From contig JAVBTX010000035.1 in the NCBI GenBank assembly GCA_031555935.1, forward strand, positions 1 to 64,000: 64,000 nt of DNA, written 5' to 3'. The notes beneath the pieces were generated by a model. It did no database searches and was not told the origin of the DNA. It worked only from the letters and a program-made list of their open reading frames with translations. This document shows, one piece after another, positions 34,519 to 44,900 of the stretch (position 1 is its first letter; the number at the start of each line of letters is the position of its first letter). The position numbers and the translations under genes are program-made. The stretch is from Roseburia_C sp031555935 (GTDB lineage Bacteria > Bacillota > Clostridia > Lachnospirales > Lachnospiraceae).

Positions 34519-36120
34519 ATGCGTACAGTACGAAAAATTTCTGTTATACTGCTTTGCATTGTCATTGCAGGAGGGCTTGTATTTTTCAATCGGCCAAATG
34601 ATGAGACGAAGGAAGAACCGATTGTGATTCGGCTTGCCGCACCACGAAACAATCAAATTGAAGACTTTGATACCAATCTCTATAAATTGTGGCTGGAAGA
34701 AGAGACGGGATTTAAAATTGAAATGACATGGCTTTCTTCTGAGGAAGCCGAGCTAATTGCCGAGCAGCAGCTTCAAAGTGGTGAAGATTTACCGGATGCC
34801 TACATTGGGTTTGGTAGTTACAGTATTTTTAAGCAGCCCAATTTGCAAACTTATATTGATTCTGGGGCAATTATTCCCTTAACGGAATATATTGAAGCGT
34901 ATGGCGTACATACCAAGGAGGTCTATGAGCATCTAAAAGAATTCTATGTGAAAGAACTGATGACACAAGGTGATGGCAATGTTTATTTTATGCCAGGATT
35001 TACCTATTCCACAATTACCCGCTATTCTCAAATTCTTTGGCTTAATCAAGGTTGGCTTGATGCATTGAACCTTAATATGCCGACGACCACCGATGAACTG
35101 TATGCGGTTTTAACGGCTTTTCGTGATGATGATCCCAATGGTAATGGTATTGCGGATGAAATTCCAATGGCGGGGACGGAAAGTGCCTATTCCAAGCAGC
35201 CTTATGACAATATTATGAATGCCTTCATTTACAATGACCCGAAGAACTCCAGACTTTATGTTGATTCTGGAAATGTCCAGTTTGCACCGATAACTGAAGA
35301 ATGGCGAAATGGATTAATATATTTGAATAAGCTCTGTAGTGAAGGTCTTTACTCACCACAATCTTTTACACAAGACGACCAGACCTTGATTCAGATGGCA
35401 AATGATACCCGCGATATTTTAGGTTCCTTTTCGGTATCCGGTTTTACCTATACAGTGAATCAATTGTCCACGGATGTGATAAATCGCTACGAACCAGTTG
35501 CACCGTTGAAAGGTCCGGCTGGTGTGCAGACTTGCACGCTGAGTTTCCCATTGCCCAAGCCAAACGGTGTCATTACCTCTGCTTGCAAGCATCCGGAAGA
35601 GGTTTTTAAGCTGTTTGATTTGATGCTCTCCGAAGAAGCTTCGTTAAGGCGATTTGGGGTTCAGGGTGAAGATTGGGATTTTGCGGACGAAGGTGATGTT
35701 AGCATTTATAACACGCAAGCTACGATTAAAATTTATAATGAACTTTGGAAAGTGAATCAGAATAAACACTTGATGGAATTGGAGCCTTATGTACGATGGT
35801 TAAATCATGTCGAAACGACTTGGGACGGCAACGATACAAATGGTGAATATATTAATGCTCAAGCGCGGTTGCTGTATACCCCTTATGAACCCAAAGAGCG
35901 CGTTTTAACGTTAATATTTAATTCCGATGATATGGTCGAGATAAATAATATTCGTGGCGCGATTGACAAGCATATTAGTGAAGGCTTAAACGATTTTATC
36001 ACAGGGAAAGCCGACATTCATGACGATGCTGTATGGAATACATATACCTCCAAGTTCTATGATATTGGACTTGAGCAATTTTTGACGGCGGCGCAGAAAT
36101 CTTATGAGATGTTCCAATAA
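34519..36120 (+). CDS. Family 1 (LplA/YtcQ-type) solute-binding protein 1
   Basis: A 533-aa extracellular binding protein. An N-terminal hydrophobic segment (8-25) lacks a proper lipobox, unlike its paralogue, so it is probably held by an uncleaved or signal-peptidase I-type signal. The body shows the family pattern QGWLDALNLNMPTTTDELY and a calcium-loop-like DDDPNGNGIADEIP, as in sugar-binding LplA/YtcQ proteins. No permease or ATPase gene accompanies it. It faces the regulator-kinase pair, suggesting it presents ligand to the kinase rather than to a transporter. Confidence 0.88.
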   Translation: MRTVRKISVILLCIVIAGGLVFFNRPNDETKEEPIVIRLAAPRNNQIEDFDTNLYKLWLEEETGFKIEMTWLSSEEAELIAEQQLQSGEDLPDAYIGFGSYSIFKQPNLQTYIDSGAIIPLTEYIEAYGVHTKEVYEHLKEFYVKELMTQGDGNVYFMPGFTYSTITRYSQILWLNQGWLDALNLNMPTTTDELYAVLTAFRDDDPNGNGIADEIPMAGTESAYSKQPYDNIMNAFIYNDPKNSRLYVDSGNVQFAPITEEWRNGLIYLNKLCSEGLYSPQSFTQDDQTLIQMANDTRDILGSFSVSGFTYTVNQLSTDVINRYEPVAPLKGPAGVQTCTLSFPLPKPNGVITSACKHPEEVFKLFDLMLSEEASLRRFGVQGEDWDFADEGDVSIYNTQATIKIYNELWKVNQNKHLMELEPYVRWLNHVETTWDGNDTNGEYINAQARLLYTPYEPKERVLTLIFNSDDMVEINNIRGAIDKHISEGLNDFITGKADIHDDAVWNTYTSKFYDIGLEQFLTAAQKSYEMFQ

Positions 36121-36135
36121 TTTTTTTTAGAAATA

Positions 36136-36171
36136 GGCGAAGGATAAATTGAGAAGAAGCTTAACATGATA
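36136..36171 (+). pseudogene. Possible remnant of an rpn 3' end between the cassettes
   Basis: The stretch GAGAAGAAGCTTAACATGAT and the bases before it align with the end of rpn copy A and its downstream bases (24710-24743, GAGAAGAAGTTAAATAAGAT). It is followed, as in copy A, by a related hairpin and a GLUG gene. I read it as a scar of an rpn gene that once separated the two cassettes. The match is short. Confidence 0.4.
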
Positions 36172-36204
36172 TCGGGGGCTACAATTATGTTGTAGTTCCC
36201 CGAT
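36171..36204. terminator. Bidirectional terminator between binding protein 1 and GLUG-2
   Basis: ATCGGGG-CTACAA pairs with TTGTAG-CCCCGAT with one internal mismatch. It is a diverged relative of the hairpin at 24764-24796 and sits at the same place relative to the GLUG gene. Confidence 0.75.
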
Positions 36205-36214
36205 TCTGTTGCTT

Positions 36215-39200
36215 TTATTTAACAATTACCTTAGCTACCTTGCTTGTCACCGAGGTCTTTTTGGTGACCGCAGTGCTATCGGTATTGGTAACAACACAGC
36301 GATAGTATGTGGTTCCTTTTTTCTTGGTTGAAACACTATAGCTTGCTTTTTTCGCGGCACTGCCAGCAATGTTTTTAAAGCCGCTGTTTTGCTTGGTGCT
36401 GCTTTGCCATTGGTAAGTAAGTTTTCCCGGGCTTGCCTTGGCACTAATCTTCAAGGTGTATTTGGCGTTCCGTTTCAATTTTCCGCCAGGAGCTTTTGGC
36501 TGGGCCTTGATGCTTGGTTTGACCGCGGCAGTTCGTTTCCAATTAGCGGTAACAGTTACCGCACTGGTTTTCATCGTAAATGTAGTAGTTGCGTTTGTCC
36601 GCTTGGCCAGAGTTACGCCGCCAGCATTAACGGTCCAGCCGGTAAAGGTGTAGCCACTGCGTTTTCCCGCTTTGATGGTTACCGTTGCACCCTGTGCATA
36701 CGTTCCGGCGCCAGAGCTTGAACCGGCGTAGCCACCTTTTACCGTGACAGTACGAGTAGTAGTCGTATCGCTTTTGGCATCTGTCCGTACGGATAGGGAC
36801 GAGCTGGCGGAGGAAACTTTATGGGTGGTTGTTTCTTTCAGTCGAGCATAAAAATAGTAGTTTGTATCTGGCGACAGACCGGAAAATACCGGGCTATCCT
36901 GCCATGCACCGCTGCCACGGCGATATTCTGCACCAGAAATTGTTTTCAACGTGACGCTGGTACTAGTCTTGCTTGCTAGTGTCGGTGCCGAAGGCGCTGC
37001 TTGGTATTCTTTGACGGCATCGGTGTATGTGGCGGTTACCGTCACATCTTTGGCTGGCATCACAAAGGTAGTCACAGCACTATATGTGTCTTTAAAAGAG
37101 ACCCCAGAGGATGACGTCCACCGGTTGAAACGTTTACCCGCTGGCGGAGCAGCGGCGGTAATCGTGACGGTGGCAGTGTAGGTAGCCGTTTTCGAACTGG
37201 CAGTGCCGTCATTTACGGTGATGGTGTAGTTGATATCTTCATAGATTGCTTCAATGGTCACCGCTCTGGCGGGCATGATAAAGGTGGTGCTTTTATTGTT
37301 TTTATCGGCAAACACGATATCCGCGCCATCGGCACTCCATTCCTTGAATTGCTTACCAGCGGCTGCGGTGCTTGCGGTAATCGTGACCGTATCCCCTTCT
37401 CGCCAAGAGGTGCTGCCTGAGGCTTTTACATATGTAACCTTATAGTAAGGAATCTGCTCATACGTTGCTGTTACGGTAAAGCTTTTCGCAGGCATCACAA
37501 AGGTGGTCTGGGCACTGTTTTTATCTGTAAACGTGACATCCGTAGATACCCATTCTTTAAAACGATAGTTTGTAAGGGCGGTTGGGGCCGTAATCGTGAC
37601 CGTATCACCTTTGGCGTGGCAGCCACCGCCAGTTCCGGTATTGCTTGTGCCGCCGTAGTCATTTTTCAGCTCAACAATGTACACCGAAGCCTGTCTGCGC
37701 GGCATCGGGTAGCCCTCGTTTTGGTCACTTGCAATCTGCCAAATAGCATCAAAATCAAAGTTTGTAAAGGACGCTTGCTGTTTCATTTGGGCTGTTGATA
37801 AGCCAGTGGCAGAGCCGGTTCCAATCCCAATGCCCATTCTGAGGGCTGGGGTAAACTGATAGCCATTCAATGTCTGGCTGCTTTCATTATTCCAAAAAGT
37901 ATTTGTTATGGTGGCGGTTGAAGCAACATTTCCAGCAACGCCGCCTAAGGTGGTGCCGGAAGAAAGACTTCCAGTGCTATAGCAATTGTCAACACTGCCT
38001 TTATTGAAGTTGTTACCAACAACGCCTCCGGCATTGACATCATTTCCCACCGCATCGGCGGTTACGTTTCCGCGGTTATAACAATCGTTTATTTTGCCCG
38101 AATTGTAGCCGGCAACCCCACCGACATCATGCTTATAAGAAGATGATGTGAGAAGTATATCACCGGTATTGTAGGAGGCGGTAATACTGCCGTCACTATT
38201 GTTTATACCGACAACTCCGCCAGCCGAACTGTTATAAGCACTTTCAGTCGCATTTACCTTGCCCGTATTACCACACTGGGAAATGGTACTGCCGCTGTTG
38301 TAGCCGATAACGCCGCCGGCATTGTGCTGAGCTAAAGTAGCAACTACCTCCCCGGCATTATGACAATTGAAGATGCGTGATGAAGAGGCATAACCGATAA
38401 TTCCGCCGGTATATCCATAGGTTGCACTAGCGGTTGAACCATCACTGTTATATCCCACCTTTGCCTCACTGTAGCAATCAACAACTTCCGATGAACTTCC
38501 CACTTCTCCGGCAATTCCACCCACATACATCTTGTTGTTATTACCGGCACTTCCTTCGGCCCAAATCTGCCCAGTAACGTAGCAATTGCTAATCGCACCG
38601 GAACCATAACCGAGCAATCCACCAGCATTAATATTTGTGCTGGTGGTATTGAAAATACAGGCGTTTTCAATTCCGACATTTCGAATGTTAGCATTATACG
38701 TATAACCAAACAGTCCATTGTAACCGCTGGTACTAACGACTTCCATTCCGGTAATCACATGTCCTTGACCGTCAAAAGTGCCGCTGAAATAGTTTGAGTT
38801 TTCGGATTTATCACCAATTGGTGTCCAATCTATTCCAGTTAGGTCAATGTCTGCGGTTAGATGATAGGTGCCATCCAGTCCATTTTTGATATTCTCTAAT
38901 TCCGCTCTGGTAGCAATTGGAATGGAACCTTCCACCGGCGGCGCAAAATCAGTGACAAGGAATTTTCGACTTGGCACTGGCGCAGGCGTAGTTGGGGTAT
39001 AGGTCATACTGGGATAAAATACTCGTAACACTGGATAGCCGTCATTTGCTCCATTTTGGAAGCCCCAGGTCTGGGTCAGATTGAAAATATTTGCAAAGGC
39101 GGTTTCTTGTTTCATTTGTGCTGCGGTCAGTGGCGTAGTGTTATCTTCACCCGAGCCAACGCCCTTTTTATTTTCCAGCGCAATCGTGTCATTGCTTCTT

Positions 39201-41887
39201 GTCTGATTCGCATCGCTATTCCAAAAACAGTCCTTCGTAAAACTGCCTGCTACGGCAAGACCGATAATACCACCTGCATTTGGTGCTGCGGCAACACTCC
39301 CGGTACTGTAGCATCTGCGGACGCTGCTTTCGGCAGAGTTTTTTCCGACAATGCCGCCAGCGTAGCCATTCTTGTTGTTATTATTCATGGCTGAAATATC
39401 TCCGGTGTTGTAGCAGTCGCTCACCGCTTGCTGTTTGGTATTGCCGCCGATTCCACCGGCAAAAACTTCGGTATATGTGTTGCTGGAAGTCAACAAGGCC
39501 GAGATGTTTCCGGTGTTATAGCAGTTTGTGGTGTTACTTATGGAAAAAGCCCAAGCAATATAGCTGTAACCGATAATGCCACCAGCGCCAATGTATTCTC
39601 CGCCCGAGGAAGATGCCAGCACATCACCCGTGTTGCTGCAATTGCTGATGTTTTCATTGCTGCTAAGCCAAGCAACAATTCCACTAGCAACAGAATTGTA
39701 TGAGCCAGTAGCAGTTATGGTGCCATCGTTGTGGCAATTACTGATATTTTGACCTTTATACGCTTGACCGATAATACCACCAACATAAGCATCGCCGTTT
39801 TTGTCGTTTCCTGTTACTGTCGCAGCGTTGTAACAATCGCTAACATTAATCCAAGGAGCACCATCACTTTCGCTATAACCAATGATTCCGCCAACCCCGA
39901 CTTTATAGGATGTGGCGGTTATTTCTCCGGTGACATAGCAATTGCTGATCGTAACCGTCCCTCGGTAATTCCTTCCGACCAATCCACCAGTATGGACATA
40001 AGAAGAACTCATATATGGACCGGTGACGTTGATATAGACGTTCTCCAGTCCGAGATTCTTGATGGTTGCGGTACCGGCGATTTCGCCAAACAACCCAGCC
40101 GATTCATACGCCCCAGCAACTTCAACATTATGAATTGCGTATCCTTGCCCGTCAAACGTTCCGGTAAATCGATTACTGGCATTTCCAATTGGCTCCCAGT
40201 CGATACCAATTAAGTTAATATTGGCGGTCAGGTGGTAATCCCGTGACAGCGGCAGTACCGTTCCAATTAGCTTTAATTCCTCGACGCTGCCAATCGGAAT
40301 TGACCCTTCTTTGGGTGCTTCGATTGGCGCAAGGAAGCTTCTACTTGGCTCAGGTGCTGACACCGTCGGGGTGTAACTCCAGCCCGGATAGCAGGCTTGC
40401 AGAATCGGATAGCCATCGTTTTCACCGCTTTTATAGCCCCATGTCTTGGTAAAGTCAAAGACTGGAAAAGAGGTTTCGGCCTTCATCTGAGCCGTGGTCA
40501 TAGCAGTTGTATTGCCACCGTTGCCTTCGGCAATGTCTTTCGTGGCACTGCCGCTTTGCCAAAAGCTGTTGCGGATTACACCGCCCGATATTGCCAGGCC
40601 GACGACGGCACCCGGCTTTGCACCGGAAATGCTGCCGACGTTGTAGCATCTTCTGACACTGCTTTTCGCCGAGTTCCTTCCGACAATACCGCCGGCATAG
40701 CCGTTTGTATTATTCGAGTTGGTTGACGAGACAGAGCCGATATTATAGCAGTCACTTAAAACTTGTTCATGAGTTCTGCCGCCAATACCGCCGGCAAAAA
40801 TCTCAGTTTCGGTATTTGCCGTGGTTACCTTGGCGATTATATTGCCAGCATTGTAACAAGCGATGGTGGTACTCATATCATCATTGGTGGCGTTAAAGCC
40901 GATTATGCCGCCCGCACCGACATACTCAGTATCACCAAGTTCATCCGAAGCGATGGCACTGACATTACCGGTATTCCCACAATTGCTGAGAACATCATTA
41001 CTAGAAAGCCAAGAGACAATTCCGCCAGCAGTACAAAAACCGGTTGAATTGGCATTGATTTCACCGATATTGTAGCAATTGCTGATGGTTTTGGCGTCTT
41101 CGGAACGGCCAATTATACCGCCGGCATAGGCTGCCCCCGCTTCTATCACAGGGGCATCTAACATCCCGCTAAAGGTATCACTGCTTGCCGTCAAAGTAGC
41201 CGTATTATAACAGTCCTTGACCGTGAGCTGCCCGGAGGGATTGATGGCGGAAGACACCCCAACGATTCCTCCGGTACGGATATTGGTGCCGGTGCCCGTA
41301 ATTTGTCCGGTAACATAGCAGTTACTAATATCTACATAGCCCCGAGTGTTACGACCAAGTAACCCGCCGATGTAAGCATAAGTTGCAACAGTAACATTGA
41401 TGTTTACATTTTCCAGCCCAAGGTTTTTAATGACCGGTTTGTCTTTGTTGGTTAGTCCAAATAATCCGGTATTTTCATAGTCACCAGTAATGGTCATGTT
41501 ACGAATCACGTAACCTTGCCCATCAAATGTACCAGTAAAGTCATTGATTGGTTCCCAGTTGATACCGCCCAAATCAATATTGGCGGTCAGGTGATAATTA
41601 TCATTTAGGTAGTACTCGCTGCCGATTTTCTGCAACTCCGCTGCCGTGGCAATCGGTCGCGAGCTGCTCACTGGCGCTTCAATCGCGGCAAGGAACTTGC
41701 CGTTATGGCCGTAGCTATTCCCAGCGAGTGCGGTCTGCACGGCTGGCGGTGGTTGCGGTGTTGTCGCTGCTTGCACCTGGGTAGTTAACCCTAGGTTTGG
41801 CAGTAGGTCAAAGAGCAAGACGAGAGCGAGTGCTATCGCGATGATTCGTTTTGCAATATGTAATGCTTTACGCTTGGCGTTATGCAT
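36215..41887 (-). CDS. Giant GLUG-repeat surface protein 2
   Basis: A 1890-aa paralogue of GLUG-1 with the same plan: signal peptide (1-40), three GLUG modules starting near residues 70, 529 and 987, InlB-type repeats (about 1402-1625), FN3-like part (from 1627), another InlB-type repeat, and an Ig-like lysine-rich end (from 1787). The N-terminal and middle parts differ by many substitutions, while the last 260 codons are almost the same as GLUG-1 at DNA level. It follows the RCC1-repeat gene by 62 bp. SD AGGAGG. No LPXTG or SLH anchor seen. Adhesion or matrix function inferred. Confidence 0.88.
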   Translation of the reverse strand: MHNAKRKALHIAKRIIAIALALVLLFDLLPNLGLTTQVQAATTPQPPPAVQTALAGNSYGHNGKFLAAIEAPVSSSRPIATAAELQKIGSEYYLNDNYHLTANIDLGGINWEPINDFTGTFDGQGYVIRNMTITGDYENTGLFGLTNKDKPVIKNLGLENVNINVTVATYAYIGGLLGRNTRGYVDISNCYVTGQITGTGTNIRTGGIVGVSSAINPSGQLTVKDCYNTATLTASSDTFSGMLDAPVIEAGAAYAGGIIGRSEDAKTISNCYNIGEINANSTGFCTAGGIVSWLSSNDVLSNCGNTGNVSAIASDELGDTEYVGAGGIIGFNATNDDMSTTIACYNAGNIIAKVTTANTETEIFAGGIGGRTHEQVLSDCYNIGSVSSTNSNNTNGYAGGIVGRNSAKSSVRRCYNVGSISGAKPGAVVGLAISGGVIRNSFWQSGSATKDIAEGNGGNTTAMTTAQMKAETSFPVFDFTKTWGYKSGENDGYPILQACYPGWSYTPTVSAPEPSRSFLAPIEAPKEGSIPIGSVEELKLIGTVLPLSRDYHLTANINLIGIDWEPIGNASNRFTGTFDGQGYAIHNVEVAGAYESAGLFGEIAGTATIKNLGLENVYINVTGPYMSSSYVHTGGLVGRNYRGTVTISNCYVTGEITATSYKVGVGGIIGYSESDGAPWINVSDCYNAATVTGNDKNGDAYVGGIIGQAYKGQNISNCHNDGTITATGSYNSVASGIVAWLSSNENISNCSNTGDVLASSSGGEYIGAGGIIGYSYIAWAFSISNTTNCYNTGNISALLTSSNTYTEVFAGGIGGNTKQQAVSDCYNTGDISAMNNNNKNGYAGGIVGKNSAESSVRRCYSTGSVAAAPNAGGIIGLAVAGSFTKDCFWNSDANQTRSNDTIALENKKGVGSGEDNTTPLTAAQMKQETAFANIFNLTQTWGFQNGANDGYPVLRVFYPSMTYTPTTPAPVPSRKFLVTDFAPPVEGSIPIATRAELENIKNGLDGTYHLTADIDLTGIDWTPIGDKSENSNYFSGTFDGQGHVITGMEVVSTSGYNGLFGYTYNANIRNVGIENACIFNTTSTNINAGGLLGYGSGAISNCYVTGQIWAEGSAGNNNKMYVGGIAGEVGSSSEVVDCYSEAKVGYNSDGSTASATYGYTGGIIGYASSSRIFNCHNAGEVVATLAQHNAGGVIGYNSGSTISQCGNTGKVNATESAYNSSAGGVVGINNSDGSITASYNTGDILLTSSSYKHDVGGVAGYNSGKINDCYNRGNVTADAVGNDVNAGGVVGNNFNKGSVDNCYSTGSLSSGTTLGGVAGNVASTATITNTFWNNESSQTLNGYQFTPALRMGIGIGTGSATGLSTAQMKQQASFTNFDFDAIWQIASDQNEGYPMPRRQASVYIVELKNDYGGTSNTGTGGGCHAKGDTVTITAPTALTNYRFKEWVSTDVTFTDKNSAQTTFVMPAKSFTVTATYEQIPYYKVTYVKASGSTSWREGDTVTITASTAAAGKQFKEWSADGADIVFADKNNKSTTFIMPARAVTIEAIYEDINYTITVNDGTASSKTATYTATVTITAAAPPAGKRFNRWTSSSGVSFKDTYSAVTTFVMPAKDVTVTATYTDAVKEYQAAPSAPTLASKTSTSVTLKTISGAEYRRGSGAWQDSPVFSGLSPDTNYYFYARLKETTTHKVSSASSSLSVRTDAKSDTTTTRTVTVKGGYAGSSSGAGTYAQGATVTIKAGKRSGYTFTGWTVNAGGVTLAKRTNATTTFTMKTSAVTVTANWKRTAAVKPSIKAQPKAPGGKLKRNAKYTLKISAKASPGKLTYQWQSSTKQNSGFKNIAGSAAKKASYSVSTKKKGTTYYRCVVTNTDSTAVTKKTSVTSKVAKVIVK

Positions 41888-41949
41888 AATGTTTCCTCCT
41901 GAAATATTTTGCGGGATGAAGTGGTTTAAATTACAACCAACCTATGTTT

Positions 41950-44900
41950 TTACTTTACCGTTATCTTCACAGTCTTACTTGTTGCAGTTGCGGTTGTCTT
42001 TGTAGCACCTGTATCAGTGTTAGTTATGACACAATAATAATAGGTAGTTCCTTTTTTGCTGGTTGGAACTTTATAGCTAGCTTTTTTCGCAGCGGAACCA
42101 GAAATCTTCTTGAAGCCGCTACTTTTCTTGCTGCTCTTGTACCATTGATAGCTCAGCTTGCCCGGGCTTGCTTTGGCGGTGACACTTAGCGTATATTTGG
42201 CATTCTTTTTGACATTCTTTGCCTTTGGTTGTTTTTTGATGGAAGGTTTGGTGGCAGCAGCTCTTTTTACGGTTACCGATACGGTTTTTGAGGTGGTCGA
42301 TGTCTTGGCTTTTCCTATGGTGTTTGTTACTACGCAATAGTACCAAGTTGTGCCAAGCTTGCTGGTTGGAGCTTGATAGCTTGCTTTCTGGGCAGCAGAA
42401 CCAGAGATTTTTTTGAAACCGCTGCTTTTTTTGCTGCTTTGGTACCATTGATAACTTAGCTTGCCGGAGGTTGCTTTGGCCGTCACCGCTAATTTATATT
42501 TTGCGTTCTTTGCCACGCTCTTTGATGTTGGCTGTTTGCTGATCGACGGTTTAGCGGCAGTATTTTCTTCCGCCGCACTATTGGTACCTTTCTTCCAGTT
42601 AGCCGTAACGGTTACGTCTTTGTTTGGCATAATAAAGCTGGCGTTTGAACTGTTGGCGTTAGTAATGGTGATACCACCAGCATTGACCGTCCAGCCGTTA
42701 AAAGTATAACCGGAACGGGTTCCGGAATTGATATAAACCACGGTACTTTGAATATAGTTGCCCGCGCCGGTGGTGGTCGCATAACTTCCATTTACAGTCA
42801 CCTTATGAGGGGTGGCAACTGGTGTTAGATTGTAATTGTTGTAAGTTGAATCTGCATAAGCCGTGTTATAAGCGGCAACATTGGCCGGTACTGTTAGCTT
42901 TCCGGCGAAGTTAGTATAGCCAGGTGCGGTTATGCCAACATCATATGTACCAGATGGCAGATAAAACATCGTTTCAGGCCAGCTTTCTGACGTTGGGGCT
43001 TTGGCTACCCCATTGATGGTCATGGTCGTATTGCCGATTCGCGAACGATAGCCATATTCATCGGCGCTTCCATATGCAACCATGGTCATAACGTATAATA
43101 TCTGCGCACCGCCGGTTGGTGAATTGCCGGTATAGCTGACGTTGCAGCGAGCTTTATGAAATATAATGGAACCAGTGCCGGTGATGACACCATTGTTAAT
43201 AATGTCGTCCGAGTAAAAAAATCCAGCGGAATTGCCTGTGTTGTTCAGATAAATCGTGCCGTCGTTTTCAACAATTTGTCGATTGTCAATGCCGCTGTAT
43301 TGGTCAATCCCAATCCCAATTGTTCCGGCAGTATTATTCAGGTTGATAACACCATCTGCAAGGTTATGAATTTTGGCAACGGCTGGCTTGGAAATATCGT
43401 ATGCAGAGGTTTCGTAGTTATAATAGGTATTATTTCCTCCTTCAAGACCAATACCGGCAATAATACTTTCTGACAGTTCTAAATTGCCGTCATTACTTTG
43501 TGGTGCGATGTTAATGACCCCACTGTTGTAAAGCGTCACGTCTTCGTAAAGACGCATAATCCCATAGCGGCCGCCGCCGTCATGCTGGTTACGGGAACCT
43601 TTAATATCAATCAGACCTTCATTTTCAAATTGGACCCAGTAACGAATGTCCATTCCCGCAAATGAATCACAGGTGGCACTGTTATTCAAAACAATAGTAC
43701 CTTTGTTAATAAAACCGTGTTCCTCTTGAGTCGGGTCTCCCTGCGTCGAACCTGATGATTCGCCGGAGATTTCAAATTCCCCATTGTCGTTTATTTCAAT
43801 GCGTCCTTCGTTGGTAAAATAGTGATAATATTTAGGTGCCATACCAGTCTCTGGATCAGCATTGTCATAGTCATAGGAAGAGTAGGATTCACCGGTAAGG
43901 TTAAACCGTCCATCATTTACAATAATACGACCAGTATTATAGATATGGATATCGTCATTATAGGCACGGAGATATGAATCGGCATTGTTCACCAAAATAT
44001 CGCCGCGAACCAATAACATTCTGATATCTTCATTAACAGAACCGTGGGAATAAGAAGAACTCGTAAGATTTCCACCCCGTAAATCCACGGTTCCACCCTC
44101 GCGCACATCCAGCGGTCCGCCCATTAGTTCCAGCCCGGAAGCAGAATAGCCGACCTTGTTTAGGGTGATTTTACCGCCGTTTTCAACGATTATTGCTGCG
44201 TCCAAGTCCTCGGTACGGTGGTCACGACCGATATTAAGGTTTTGATCGGTTAGAATTAAATGCCCGCCGTCATTGATGATAATTACATTGTTACTTTTTA
44301 GCCAAGTAGAATATGTCGCACCGGTAATGGCTTTTGAGAGTGTTATTTCCGATGAAATCTCAATTACCTGATTCGAAACAGTTGTTGCAGTATACTCACT
44401 ATTGCTTAAAGCTGGAAGTAATTCTGAAACGTCCTCAATTGGTCGTGGTAGGGTGATATTCACGGGTTCAGATTTATTTGTTGTTGTACCATCGCCGATT
44501 TGTCCATTGTAATTGTAACCCCATGCCCACAGCGAATTATTTTCTTTGAGGACAAGGCTATGATTTTCACCCGCCTGAACCTGCGCTACATCCGACATGA
44601 TTAAGGTAGGAGTTAGGGCAAAATCATCGGTGGTAGGGATGCCCAATTGACCATAATTATTTCTTCCCCAGCCCCAAAGCTGACCATTTTCAAGCAAAGC
44701 CAGCGCATGACCATTACCGGCTGTTATCTTTGCTACACTACTAACGCCCACTACCTGCGCCGGTATGGTACAATCATCTCTTGTGCCATCACCGAGTGCA
44801 CCATTCCAATTGTCCCCCCATGCCCATAGCGTACCATTTTCCATCACAGCATATGACGTTTGTTCTGTTACAGCAATGGATGTTACCTTTTGACCAGCGG

